Origin: Dipteronia dyeriana
Taxonomy: Eukaryota; Streptophyta; Magnoliopsida; Sapindales; Sapindaceae
Length of the DNA stretch: 64,000 nt
Reading direction: 5' to 3'
NCBI GenBank assembly: GCA_032871835.1
Contig: CM065297.1
Span: forward strand, 35,961,098-36,025,097
The translations under genes and the position numbers were made by a program. The number at the start of each line of letters is the position of its first letter. The stretch's first letter is position 1. Positions 33,288 to 44,313 of the stretch are shown piece after piece. The notes under the pieces are model-generated. The model made no database searches. It was not told the origin of the DNA and saw nothing but the letters and a program-made list of their open reading frames with translations.

Positions 33288-33537
33288 GGGCATACTGAGC
33301 CATGACGCTTTTATAATGTCTCACGTGCTCTTTCGGGTCCGTGTCTTTCTTAAACTGCTCCACGTGCAGCATCCTGAACCATTATGGGAAAGGGGTCCGT
33401 AAGATTTCCTTGGTAAATGGGCTGTCTGAGTCATCATTAAATAAATCGTTAAAGCCATAACGTCTGACCAATGCATCCATCTGATGCATATTGTTCTCGA
33501 CTTCTTGAGTTAGGCTCTGGATCATGACATCTCTGTC
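33288..33537 (-). pseudogene. Foreign gag fragment inside Tat-1 pol
   Basis: Between the RNase H-integrase linker (FRHLYRRG) and the integrase zinc region (LRCLHPEDIKWALREV) lies about 250 bp reading QEVENNMHQMDALVRRYGF, NDDSDSPFTKEILRTPFP, FRMLHVEQFKKDTDPKEHV and RHYKSVMAQYA. This resembles the N-terminal part of Ty3/gypsy gag (SPF..EI...P.P..F.MP..E.F.GT.DP.EH), and not this element's own gag (FKMPSEKFSGKEDPLSHLE in Tat-3). It is in frame with the preceding pol at its right edge, and a frameshift marks its left edge. Capture is inferred. Confidence 0.6.
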
Positions 33538-34325
33538 CCCCCTCCGGTATAAGTGCCTAAAAACCAAACAATACCAGACTGATAGCCTTTTGACTCTCCT
33601 AGCATGGTCGGGCTCCCCGGGAAGTTTCCCATCCTGTAGATAATCCACTATTGGATCCATCCAGCACGGTTGTCGATCCAAGGTATAAGTTACCTTACCT
33701 GTCACTGTGCTAGGTAGGGGAATCACTTGAAGAGGGACTCCATAGGGTAAGGACCAGCCACCATTTGCAGCTATCTTGGCAAGTACATCAGCTCGACGAT
33801 TCAGTTGTCGAGGTACCTACTCGATCTTGAATCCTTTAAATTTGCTCTTGAGTTGTTGAACCAGTTTCAGGCAAGAGATCATATTATCCCCTTTTTCCTG
33901 ATAATCCCCTGAGACTTGGTTGACCACGAGCGATGAGTCGCTCTTAACATTCAGGTAATCAACCCGAGCTATGTGGCTGCCTTTATTCTGGCTAGGAGGG
34001 CTTCATACTCTGCCTCATTGTTCATGACTTTAAATTCAAATCTGAAGCAGTGGCAACACTCAGTTCCTTCTAGGTCGATTAGGACTATGCTTGCTCCTCC
34101 CCCAGCTTGCCCAGAAGCTCTATTAGTGTAGAGAGTCCAAGACTTGCAACCCTCCGACCAGCTATCAGATTCTGGAATCCTCTCAGGGGCTACGTATGTT
34201 ACCGCAGGGGTTGCTTGACCTGAAGGTATTGAGAGCTCTGCTAAAAAGTATGCTAGAGCCTGAGCTTTTATTACGGTCCTAGGCTTGTACCTTAAATCAA
34301 ACTGGGTAAACTCCAGTGCCCACAA
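33538..34325 (-). pseudogene. Tat-1 RNase H and linker
   Basis: RNase H motifs: LYTNRASGQAGGGASIVLID (34170-34110), NNEAEYEALLARIKAA (34020-33975), then LNVKSDSSLVVNQVSG and VPRQLNRRADVLAKIA, followed by the linker to FRHLYRRG. The first catalytic residue, normally Asp in the Y-x-D-G-A-S motif, is Asn here, so activity would be lost. Stop codons occur at about 33815 and in the 33968 region. Confidence 0.75.
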
Positions 34326-34528
34326 AACCAGCCTTCAGGAAACATCTGACCTTTGTAAGAATTGACGGAGGGGTTGGTCCGTCACCACTGCTATTGAATG
34401 AGCGTGGAAGTAGGGACGAAGCTTCCTTGTCGAGGTCACCAATACATAAGTGAGCTTCTCCAAAAGGGTATAGTTCTTTTCGGGCTTGGTTAGAGCGTGA
34501 CCTATGTAGTAAATAGGCCGCTAGACCT

Positions 34529-34930
34529 TATCCCCGTATTCCTTGACCAAGGCCTCGCTTACGGCGATTTATAAAACGGTCAAGTAGATTTGAAGCTCTT
34601 CTCCAAGACTTGGCTTAACCAACAATGATGGGCTTGACACGTAGCTTTTCAAGGCTTGAAAAGCTTGTTCACTCTCCTGGTCCCATTTCATATTTCTTCC
34701 CTACTTGATGGCTTTGAAGAATGGGGACCCTATCCCCTCATTCCTTGACCAAGGCCCCGCTTACGGCTGTTTTTGAAACGGCCAAACAGATTTGAAGCTC
34801 TTCTCCAGAACTTGGCTTAACCAGCAGTGGTGGGTTTGACAGGTATTTTTTCAAGGCTTGAAAAGCTTGTTCACTCTCCTAGTCCCATTTTATGTTTCTT
34901 CCCTGCTTGATGGCTTTGAAGAATGGGAGA
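34529..34930. repeat. 202-bp tandem duplication in Tat-1 pol
   Basis: The segment TATCCCCGTATTCCTTGACC...GAAGAATGGGGACCC (34529-34730) is repeated as TATCCCCTCATTCCTTGACC...GAATGGGAGACAC (34731-34930) with about one difference per ten bases. It covers the RT-RNase H junction (KPSLGEELQI, SEQAFQALK on the minus strand) and disrupts it. Confidence 0.85.
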
Positions 34931-36068
34931 CACTTGTTGGTAGACGGAGAGATGAACCTATTGAGCGCTGCTACCTGACCGGTCAAGGCTTGAACCTGTT
35001 TAAGAGACGTGGGGGATTCTATATCCAAGATAGCCATGATCTTTTCCGGGTTAGCCTCTATGCCTCTCTCATGGAACATGAAGCCTAGAAACTTCCCTAT
35101 AGTTACCCCAAATGTGCATTTGGAAGGGTTGAATCTCATCTGGTTCTCCCTTAGGATCGTGAAGGTTCTGCGAAGGTCGCCCAGATGGCCTTTCGAGGTT
35201 GAAGACTTGGTTATCATGTCTTCGATATACACCTCTATTGATCTCCCAATTTTGGGCTTGAACAACCGATTGACTAGCCGATGATATGTAGCTCCAGCGT
35301 TCTTGAGCCCGAAAGGCATCACCTTGTACAGTACAAACCTCACGTTGTGATGAAACTGATCTTTTCCTGGTTCGCCGGGTGCATCATAATTTGATTGTAC
35401 CTTAAAAATGCATCCATGAAGCTTAAGAGCTTGTTTCCGGAGGTGAAGTCGAATAGCTGATCAATTTTTGGTAGAGGGAAGCAATTCTTCGGGCATGCCC
35501 GGTTGAGGTTGGTATAATCAACACACATGCGCCACTTTCCATTTGCCTTTGTGACCATGACCATGTTGGCGATCCACTCGAGATAACGTGCTTCTCGGAT
35601 GAAGCCCACCAGGGTCAGTTTGTCCACTTTTTCCTGAACTGCAGCATTTCCTTCGGTGTTAAAGTGGCACATTTTTTGTTTAATAGGTTTGAAGGTCAGA
35701 TCCACTGTCAATCGATGAGCAGCCAATGTCATCGGGATCCCTGGCATCTCAGCATGACTCCAAGCAAAAATGTCATTGAACTCTTTGAGGAGCTTGATCA
35801 AACCCTCTTTCACTCCCGGCTTAAGGGTGGCTCCGATTTTGACAACCTTCGAGGGATCTCCCACTCGGACAGGAACCTCCTCTAACTTATCCACTGGATG
35901 GCCGCTGGCCCATCCCATTCTCTGTTCCTCCCCATCTATCATTATGGGGTCCTCCTCATGGTGATTGGTGGGCCCTACATCTCCTAGGTTTGATGCAGGG
36001 GTTGCCCTATCTTGGATCGTTGTCACCTGCGCGAGTTGTTTTGCTAGGGCCGTTTGGTTAGCCGACAC
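34879..36068 (-). pseudogene. Tat-1 reverse transcriptase
   Basis: RT of a Tat-lineage Ty3/gypsy element. N-terminal part: VKEGLIKLLKEFNDIFAWS, EMPGIPMTLAAHRLTVD, VQEKVDKLTLVGFIREARYLEW, KWRMCVDYTNLNRACPKNCF, FPLPKIDQLFD. Frameshift near 35340, then KVMPFGLKNAGATYHRLVN, VYIEDMITKS, CTFGVTIGKFLGFM, ERGIEANPEKI. The catalytic Y-V-D-D box is Y-I-E-D, so the first Asp is replaced by Glu. It would copy genomic RNA into cDNA in the particle. The Tat-3 copy covers only the first third (59414-59799). Confidence 0.88.
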
Positions 36069-36251
36069 TGCGTAGCATCTCCTAACTGCTTGCTGATCAC
36101 CCTGAACTTCCCATACCTTGTATCCTACTGGAAACTTCCGGATGTTATGGTAAATGGATAGAACCCCTTTAACGAATGATAAAAACAGCCTCTATAATAT
36201 TGCATTGTAGGCCGATGGGGTATCCCTCACCATGAAGTCTGTCATGATATT

Positions 36252-36515
36252 CTATTGGAGAGATGTGGCTCCCATGATCACTGGTAGGATTTTTAATCCC
36301 ACGGATAAGATTGAGTCTCTAATGAACCCATATAACGGGGTAGTACAGCTATTGTAACACCACTGTTTCAAGTTTAGCTTTTCTGGGGTATCTTTAAATA
36401 GGACGTCAACGCTGCTACCTGTGTCGACAAGCACACGGTGTACCATACAGTTCCCAATCCGTACCGTGATCACCATGGGGTAATCATGAGGCTGCATGGT
36501 GTTGTAGACATCCAC
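36252..36515 (-). pseudogene. Tat-1 aspartic protease
   Basis: Retropepsin domain with intact active site VLVDTGSSVDVLFKD (about 36425-36385), flanked by HDYPMVITVRIGNC and CTTPLYGFIRDSI. This domain is among the best preserved of Tat-1. It follows gag in the same polyprotein, with a gap containing stops at 36530-36600. Confidence 0.82.
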
Positions 36516-36599
36516 TTCAGTGAAAATTATCTATAACAGTTGGGAGGGGTTAGTCAATCTCTGGTCGATCTTGAAGATATCCCGCCCTTCGTCCTTACG

Positions 36600-38520
36600 A
36601 GGGACTTTCCTCGCATGGTTTTTCCTGGAATTGTTCGAGGTGCCGGCAAGAGTAGACCCTCCGCTGATGGTATGTATTATCTGAATCTGTTGCATCAGGT
36701 CCGCCTGCTCCCCCTTTCTTTTCTCGGTATGCTCTCAGATCTCGGCTTTCACTTCCATTCCAGTCTGAATGTTCTCCCTGACTTGCTGTAAGAATTCCAC
36801 CATACATCCTCCTCTTATCAAAGCCTTAATCTGATTCCGCAGGTTGTAGCACTCTGAAGTGTTGTGCCCCACGTCCTCGCGAAAGTCACAATATTTATAG
36901 CGGTTTCTCTTATCGGTCGGGGCTTTCATAGGAGCGGGATTCTGTAGCAAACCCTTGTTCTGAATGGCGAGATAGACTGTTTCACGGGATACATTTAAGG
37001 GAGTGTAATGATCGTACCCCCTCTCATCTCGAGCTATTGGGGCCATTGTTCTAGGAGGAGGTGAAGTTTGCCGAGGAGTTCATTTTTCTGGATACCTTTC
37101 CGATCTGGGTTGAGAAAGGGGGAAGCGGTATGTCAATCTATTAGGGGGTTTGTTCTGCCTTTTCTGAGCTTGCTCGGGTCTGGGAGCTTCATTCTTTTGT
37201 CATTTTACAGCTCTCATGTCGTCGTGTTCCATCTTGACCTTGAGTTGTTCGTCGACCTCAATCTGCTATAGAGCCCGATCATAGGCTTCATGGTAGGTTT
37301 CTAGAGGTCTCTTGGTAAAAAACCGAAAAAGCTTGCCGACCCACAGGTTCCTTCTGAAGTTGGCGAGGGTTTCTTTCTCGGTGAAGACCCTCATCTTGAT
37401 GACTTCATTATAGAAATGCTCGATATAACTCCGGAGGGGTTTCCTCTCTCTCCTGGATCAAGTATTGTAGATAGATTGGATCCTTCAATCTGGGCTTAAC
37501 TATATGGAATTGTGAGCAGAAATCGGCCGATAGCTTGGTGAAGGAATCCACACTGCCGGCAGGTAGTTTCCTAAACCAGGTCTTAACATAATCCGTGAGT
37601 GTAGTGGGGAACATTTGACACATAGCGGCCCTGGTCGTGTTCTGGACCTCCATCTGTTGAACGAAGCTCTCTAAGTGGCTAAGAGGATCCTCAATCTAGG
37701 AGAATCTGTCAGTTGGCATTTTGAATTTAGGCGGGAGCTCCACCTCACGGATCCTTCTAGTGCATGGAGCATCCATTTCACCTAGAGGATCTTTCTTGTC
37801 CTCCTTATACTTCTCCTTCTTCATCAATTGGACCTCTTTCTAAAGCTCTGCCAACTGATTCCTAGGTGTTTGCTTTCGGATTTCCTTGAGTTGATCTCAG
37901 TTTCCTCACTTTCGGATCCTTATGACAAACTGGCGACCTCTACCCAGTTCCTTCTCCTGAAGGGGTCTGCCTAGGGGCTTTGCTAACTTTTTTCTTCCCT
38001 AATTTAGGCTTCCCTCCTTGAAGTCGTTGGGTGGAGAAACTCTTCCTGCTCTTGGGGAAGGATGTCTGCCACGAATTTGACTTGCCTAGGCTTGTAGCGT
38101 GGCGGCACTTCGGGAACGAGGGGGATGGGCCCTAACCTATCCCCGATCGAGGCTGGGAGTCCTGTTCTATTACGGGCCGGCTCCGGAAGGGTAGGTCCCA
38201 GGCGATCAAAAAAGGGTTACCAAGCCCCGGGCCTGCTTGACTCCCCCCAATTGCAAAGGTTTGCTTGCTGGATAGTAATACCCTCAGCGAGCATTCTAAG
38301 GTGGATGTTTTCCACGAAGGCCGCCGCTTGTTGGTCAAGCTCGACCTGATTTCCCATAGGGGGACCCAGAGCCCCCACCGTGGCTGGCTGGTCTGGAACC
38401 AAGCTACGGAGCCCTGATTTTTTCCCTTTCTTCTGGACCTTTCGTGTCGACGCAGCAGAAGGTTATCCCGACGCAGCAGAAGGTTATCCCGATGCGCCTG
38501 GCAGTCCTTGTGAGGAGCGG
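36600..38520 (-). pseudogene. gag: Tat-1 gag
   Basis: Capsid domain with MCQMFPTTLTDYVKTWFRKL and AGSVDSFTKLSADFCSQF (37620-37500), then ERE..P.ELYRAF with a frameshift, NFRRNLWVGKLFRFF and TYHEAYDRAL (37350-37270). The zinc-binding stretch is YKYCDFREDVGHNTSECYNL (about 36900-36840), followed by LIRGGCMVEFLQ. An N-terminal Pro-rich region runs to about 38520. Several stops and frameshifts. The same layout is found in Tat-3 at 60678-62345. Confidence 0.78.
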
Positions 38521-38577
38521 AGCCTTATGATTCCATTAAAATAATAAACTTGTGAATATAAAGATGGTGGTGTGACA

Positions 38578-38600
38578 GTTCCCCACAGACGGGGCTAGAA
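38578..38600 (-). promoter_or_regulatory. Tat-1 primer binding site region
   Basis: On the minus strand, just after the LTR end CATTAACA, the sequence reads TTCTAGCCCCGTCTGTGGGG. Tat-3 has TTCTGGCTCCGTCTGTGGGA in the same place. Both resemble the GGCGCCGTCTGTGGGA primer site commonly found in Tat-type elements. The identity of the tRNA is not resolved. Confidence 0.65.
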
Positions 38601-38602
38601 AG

Positions 38603-39759
38603 TGTTAATGGGAAATTCGCTCAGGATGAGAAATTTCTATTAACACCCTCGAGACCACTACCATAGAAGTGGTGGCCAGGGCCGGTACCTTTGATACCTA
38701 ACCTGTTTAGAGGTAAACGAGAGTCTGGATTATAATAATAACAAATGGGAGCTTTTATTATTGATTACTCGCTTTGGTATACAGAATTCCCTCTCATATG
38801 CTCACAGTCTCTCTAGGACCTAGGAAGGTGGTAACTTTATGCTTGTCGATTAGTGGAAATAATGGTAGCCGTGTTCTGACTACAGAATTTAGGCCTTCCT
38901 CTCCTCCTTTCTTCTCGTCTCTCTGTCGTTCTTTTTCTCTTCTTCTCCTTTGTTTTTTTCTTGTTTTCCCTTCCTCTCTACCATGGTTGGCCTTACTTAT
39001 ATATGGTCCAAGTAGGTTTTAAGTTCACAAATATCTTACCGTGATCCCATGAATCCGTTCCCTCCTTATCGGGCGGGATTCATCATTTGAATTTGAATTG
39101 TTACTGAATTCGATGATATCGTTGACGGAGATAAGTTTGTTTCCTTTTTTAAGTCAAACTCTTGACTTGCACGTAAATATTGGTTATTACATGGATACGA
39201 TCCTCTGTGTACTCATGGCATGATTCTTCATAGAGGTTACTGTACTATGCTTCGATTCTATTCAGAAGAGCTTGGGATAGACTTAGGGGCACTTACTAGA
39301 GGTAATATAGACTATGCTAGATTCTTCTTTTTATGCCTGACGAGCTTTCGGAGAGGTTGGTGGGCTTTTATCTTAGACTACAAATTAAACCTGGCTTCGG
39401 GAAGTGCCCACTAGTGGAAGGAGCTTACTTTTGTTTTCGTCGGGCTTCGCTTCGAGTGCTTCTCGAGTTCAGCGATCTTTTCTTGCTTTCGTGGGGTGAT
39501 TTTGGAGCCCGATCTGGGGAGCCGAGGTCCCCAGGTAGGTGGCCTCGAGAAGCCCAGACTCCTATGTTCGCACTTAGGCTCGACCTGGTCTTCCCCAACT
39601 TCATCCCTGATAGCTCCGAAGCCCGACCCACCTTCCCTGATCTACTGGGGTAGCTTTATGGTCTACCCAGGGTCTCATGAATGTCGACTATGGGCTTTTA
39701 TTTGGGGCGGGAAAGTGGAAAATTTCTCTTTGACCCCTGGCAAAATTTTACTATTAACA
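38603..39759 (-). mobile_element. Tat LTR shared by Tat-1 (5' LTR) and Tat-2 (3' LTR)
   Basis: 1157 bp, plus-strand ends TGTTAATGGG and CTATTAACA. On its left is a primer site (5'-LTR context), on its right a polypurine tract (3'-LTR context), so one LTR serves two elements in tandem. It is homologous to the Tat-3 LTR (62572-63768), for example in CACCCTCGAGACCACTAC and the shared end TTTCTCTTTGACCCC. Confidence 0.87.
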
Positions 39760-39775
39760 GAAGTCCCCTCTGACT
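39760..39775 (-). promoter_or_regulatory. Tat-2 polypurine tract
   Basis: Minus-strand GTCAGAGGGGACTTC directly before the LTR start TGTTAATAG: the usual plus-strand primer site at the 3' LTR of a minus-oriented element. Confidence 0.7.
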
Positions 39776-40131
39776 TGAACACTGGAGGTAGAGTTGGGGT
39801 TGGAGTCAGATTCCCTGTTTAATTGGGAAATTTTCCTGTTACAAGATAATTACTGAGAACTTCGAATAAAATCTTCTCATTAATTGCCCAAGTGATGTGT
39901 CGAACTTAAATTGGTGTGTTCTTCGAGGAAAACCGGCTGCGTTACAACCCTCTCCGCTGCTTATGGCAATTTTCCCGAGGATGTCACTGACATCATTATA
40001 ACCCTAACCTCTATTTAAACTCAAACTCGCTGCCTCTTCTTCACGCATTCTTTCAATTTCAAATTTCCATATTTCCTCTCTCTTCTTACCCTCTGTCAAT
40101 TTCCCTACCTTCAAGCTCTCCGCATTCAGCA
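39776..40131 (+). promoter_or_regulatory. Leader and probable promoter of the Tat-2 antisense ORF
   Basis: Upstream region of the aORF ATG at 40132. A TATA-like CTATTTAAA at 40011 lies about 115 bp before the ATG, followed by a CT-rich leader (40030-40110), as in plant 5' leaders. In Tat-1 this region is deleted. Confidence 0.5.
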
Positions 40132-40268
40132 ATGTCGAACTCTTCTGATAGCATTGAAGCTCTGGTCGAGAGCACTGACGACTCTAACTTAGTTCCTCAG
40201 AAATGGGTGAGTGGAATTTTTAGTGACGAGGACTCCTCCCCGGTCCGCCAACATCGTCGCTCTGGTAG
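40132..40268 (+). pseudogene. Tat-2 antisense ORF, first coding segment
   Basis: Open from ATG 40132: it begins with a Ser/Asp/Glu-rich stretch (SNSSDSIEALVESTDDSN), then KWVSGIFSDEDSSPVRQHRR, and breaks at CTCTGGTAG where SIRE-3 inserted. It is more intact than the Tat-1 copy (25022). It continues at 52407. Confidence 0.8.
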
Positions 40269-40301
40269 TGTAAATTCCCTTAACCAATTATAGTGTAAAA
40301 T
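40269..40301 (-). mobile_element. SIRE-3 3' LTR remnant (33 bp)
   Basis: TGTAAATTCCCTTAACC through TGTAAAAT matches the left end of the other family LTRs exactly in place, next to its TSD GGTAG. It then diverges into unrelated sequence. About 2.45 kb of LTR is deleted. Confidence 0.85.
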
Positions 40302-41560
40302 TGCTAGCAAATCAAATTCACTTGTAAGCAAAATAAGTGTGTGTGTGGATTTGCTTCAAACATATATAAAGGAGTAATTGGATCATCAACATGCAAACCA
40401 TATCAACATCTATTCATCCTAAGTTTTTCCATAAAAGGACAAACCGATTATCATCCGGAAATTTTTGCTTTTATAGATTTCAACATATGAGCGTGTGTGT
40501 GCATGTGGCTCGTAATCCCATTTCTGTTTTTTCAACCCGTGCAATCAAAATTTTCAACTATACTCCTTTAAGTCTTCCTCCATTTCTTTTTAGGCTTTGA
40601 ATCAAAGATTTTTTATTGATTCTTTGCAACACTTCTTTGATTTTTTTTAAACATAAAAGTATACACTTCATGGCGGCTTTCACTCATCACAATGGTGTAG
40701 CCCTTTCCGACATCGGGTGGCTTCACAACCAAAGTGTGTAGCCCTTTTCATGAAGGTGCTCATTGAGTTCTATGTAGTTGCCGAAGCAAAATGGATACTA
40801 ACCATAGGTCATCTTAAATGTACTAGTCAAATAACTTCAAGGTGCATCCATAACTCACATATCTTCAAACTCAACTTACTCAAACTAAACATATGAGAGA
40901 AGCAAAGTATGCACTTTTGAATACCAATTTTTTATTACGGCTTAAAAGCACATGATCTAAAAGCAATACAAAGAGACTTACTTAAGATCTTTACTTCTTA
41001 ATAGAGTAGCTTTCATTGAATATAAAGCTCATTTTTTTCAAAAGTATGCCACTCATAAATCAAACAAGCATTTTACACATTATATATAAGATCATTGTTA
41101 ACAAATCACTAAATGATCTTTAGAGAGCAAATGTCACCAAGAACACGAAAGCAAGCTTTAGAGTAGAGATATACCTTAGCAAGCATTTTCATCAACGTAA
41201 AGTCTTCACCCTTTTTATGAGCTCTCTTGGCTTGTTTGTCCTCATGACAACAAGTTGTTGGTGTGTCTTCCCAAGAGAATAAAGACTAAACATCTCAACT
41301 CAAACAAACATATATAATGACTTTCTCCAAAAATCTTAACAAATTACACCAAATAGATTTCAAAATTGGACTTCTCTAAAGTCAACCAACAAATTTTGAC
41401 CATCATAGTGAAAGTATGAGAATATTAAGTCCATGTATTGACTAGAGACACAAAGTTTGAATAGTAAATCGAGTATATTACAAATGACTTAGTCAAGCAT
41501 CAAACTTAGAACTCTTATCAAACATGAAAAAATATATATATTCTCATATGTGCTACTCAA
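40302..41560. other. Non-coding internal part of SIRE-3
   Basis: No domain recognised and no long ORF. It includes two versions of a GTGTAGCCCTTTYC phrase at 40695 and 40737. It lies where pol should be, between gag and the 3' LTR, but I see no pol motif. Confidence 0.4.
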
Positions 41561-43490
41561 TCAAGTATGAGAGCACTCACCTTTGACCATATTGGTCTTA
41601 GGTGAACCAACACAAATAACATCATGATCATTACTCATGGCAATATGAAATCTAGAAGATAAATCATCAACTATCTTCTTCATGAAAATATCACTCATTT
41701 TAAACTCATTGTTATTGCCACGCGAAAATATTTCATCAATACAAGATATATGACCATCATGTTTTTTCACATTCTCATCCATACAAATCTTCTTGACATT
41801 CTTCTTCACATGTTTATCATTGTTATGCACAACATTCAAATATTTATCAATATCAACATGTTTAGAAGAATGACTATGAACCTTTTTAACATCATGATTT
41901 TTAATCCAAACTTTCCTAGTAAGTTTCTTCACATGATCATGACCAATATGCACATTTTTCAAAACTTCAAAACCATTATCATGTTTAGAATCTTTCAAAG
42001 AAGATTTGTTCAACTCACTAGCATGCATATTATTTCCTAGTTTGCATTGCCTAATATATTCATAACATCTAGGTCTAATGTGACCAATTACATTGCAATA
42101 ATGACAAACCGGAATAAATTTAGAAAAATTACCTTTTGAGTGAGCATGCTTTGGTTGAGAAGTTGGTTGAGAAATTCCATAGCTCTTCTTGTCTTTGTCT
42201 TTGTTTTTGGAAGAAATAGTAGTTGAGCCTTTTCTAATCCAAATTTTCTTAACACCTGCTTCTCATTACTACTAACAACATGCTTTGACTTATTCTTTGG
42301 CTTACTATCATGCAAATTGACTTTATTAGTCACATTTTCAAACAAGTCAAACAAAGCATTATCAACCTTTTTAAGCATAGTAGTAGGAGGCACAACATGT
42401 GTTTTCACAAGCAAGTCATCAACAATATTTTTCTCAACATGCTTTTCCAAGGTCTTTCTTGGTCTAGATCTAGATCCATACATGAATGATTGCCTAGAAC
42501 CATTCATCAAAGACATATCATACAAATCATTCTCATATATGCATTTATGAATGTATTCATAGCATATAGGTCTTATATGTCCTACCATATTACAAAAATG
42601 GTAAATAGGTACAAATTTGAAAGGGTTACCTTTAGCTTGAGCATTTGAAGTAGTATACCTTCTCACATTGTTACCTCTTTGATGTCCATTCCTTGATGCT
42701 TTGTCTTTTGCATGAGAAAATGATGATTTTTATCTTTGACCTTGTTGAGAATTTCCTTTGTTGCTCATTGTTGATGTTGAGGCACCTCCGGTTACATCCA
42801 TGGCATCACCGTTAGGGAGAGTACCTATATTCACTTTACCACTTGCTTTGACAAAAGTAGAATTGTTAGCTGAAGGTGTAACCTTTTCATTCACATAACA
42901 TATTCCTCTTTTGTCACTAGGATGCTTACCAATCTTGATGAGAGTTTCTACTTTGCTAGCACTAGATGACATCTTACCTATCATCTTGTTAGCCTCATCA
43001 AGCTTATCACTAAGCATCTTCTCTTGACACTCATGCTTACTAATTTTGACTCTAAGCACATTTTCAAGTCTTTGAGCACGATCAAGAGAATCATCTCTTT
43101 GCTCAACTTCTTGTTTCAAAATTCCTTGTCTTTCATTACTATCTTTCAAGTTATTCTCTAGACTAAGGATTTTGTCATTAAGCTCTTTATTCTCTTTTTG
43201 CTTATGCTTTCCTTCCATGATAAACAAATTCATAGTAAAGTATTCTTTCAAATCATCTAGCTCTTGAGCACTTTCTTCTATCTTTGAAAAAAAAAATTAG
43301 TGGTTTCTTTATGCTCCTTAATGACTTCACTTTGCTTGCTTATCTTCTCCAAAGACATATTCTTCTTTTTTTCAAGAGCTTTGATTATCACCACTAAATT
43401 GGCATCGATCAACTTCAACTTACTGTTCTCATCATTCTTCTTGACATTTTCACTAGTTAGTTGAAGGATCTTGTCATTTAAGCTTGTTTT
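41561..43490 (-). pseudogene. gag: SIRE-3 gag: coiled coil and two zinc knuckles
   Basis: Continuation of gag beyond Copia-Y. Coil from 43490: SLNDKILQLTSENVKKNDEN, LEKKKNMSLEKISKQSEV. Then a slip at an A run (43287-43296), and ENKELNDKILSLENNLKDSN and HECQEKMLSDKLDEANKMIG. A first knuckle, YHFCNMVGHIRPICYEY (about 42605-42555, first Cys replaced by Tyr), and a second, CHYCNVIGHIRPRCYEY (about 42110-42060), each follow a K(F)VP/IP lead and end in CYEYI...C. After the second comes RKVWIKN, the usual SIRE-type tail. A stop lies at 42730, and a frameshift between 42088 and 42028. Gag binds RNA through such knuckles. Confidence 0.75.
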
Positions 43491-44313
43491 TGTTGAGGTT
43501 TATACCCTAAAGATGTAATTTGTAAATGGATTTATGAAATAAATAAAAGGAAAATTTCAATTAATTCTTGTCATGTTGTTTATTTTATAACTTGTGTATA
43601 TATTTAACATCCAAGATTGCCGGATGTAATCTCAAACTGTGTATATGGGTGTCATATATGGATGGATACAGTAAGAGACGTGCAATCTAAAGAGTCCATA
43701 GATAGCAAATAAAGCTGGGTACTTTATTTGTGGTTAATCTATAGCCGCGGTTCATTCAATAATGTACGATGATTCTATCCTGAATCATTCATATGAGAAA
43801 TAAGAATGGAGACACCTTGTATGATGTGATCATATAGAACTGGGCCATGATCTATATGAATCTCTCACCAAGATCTGTTTACCGATGAGATTCATATATA
43901 TCAACTAATGATGGCTATATATGGGTGATCTTAATCCTGAGTGTCTTATCGACTCATTCAGGTTAGATCGTGGTCTTTGATATACCATGAGTGAGGTCGA
44001 ATGCAGTTCCCGATCAATATATTCTGTATGTTAGGATTGTGGTTTGGCTTGTGGGTGGGAAGGTTTGTACACAATAGTGGAATCCACTCCTTCTTGTGAG
44101 AAGTAGATGGTAGTTCCCTTAAGGGTTGATTCAGGGCATAGACAATATGAGCGCTCTCCTAAATTTCGTAAGGAAATAGGATTTATTATCCATTAGAGAA
44201 TCAATGGTACTTAAAGGATATATGTGATTAGAGGGGTATAACAGGCATTATGACCCAGCTCTAATTATGAACTACTGTGGAGGATCACACCATATGTAAT
44301 AGCTATATCGATG
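43491..44313 (+). mobile_element. Copia-Y 5' LTR, truncated
   Basis: TGTTGAGGTTTATACCC onward. It aligns with 45368-46190 with roughly six differences per 100 bases in the first 200 (by eye). It ends at ATATCGATG, where the RT remnant GATGAGCCTAGTG begins. GATGA-type microhomology lies at the join. Confidence 0.88.
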
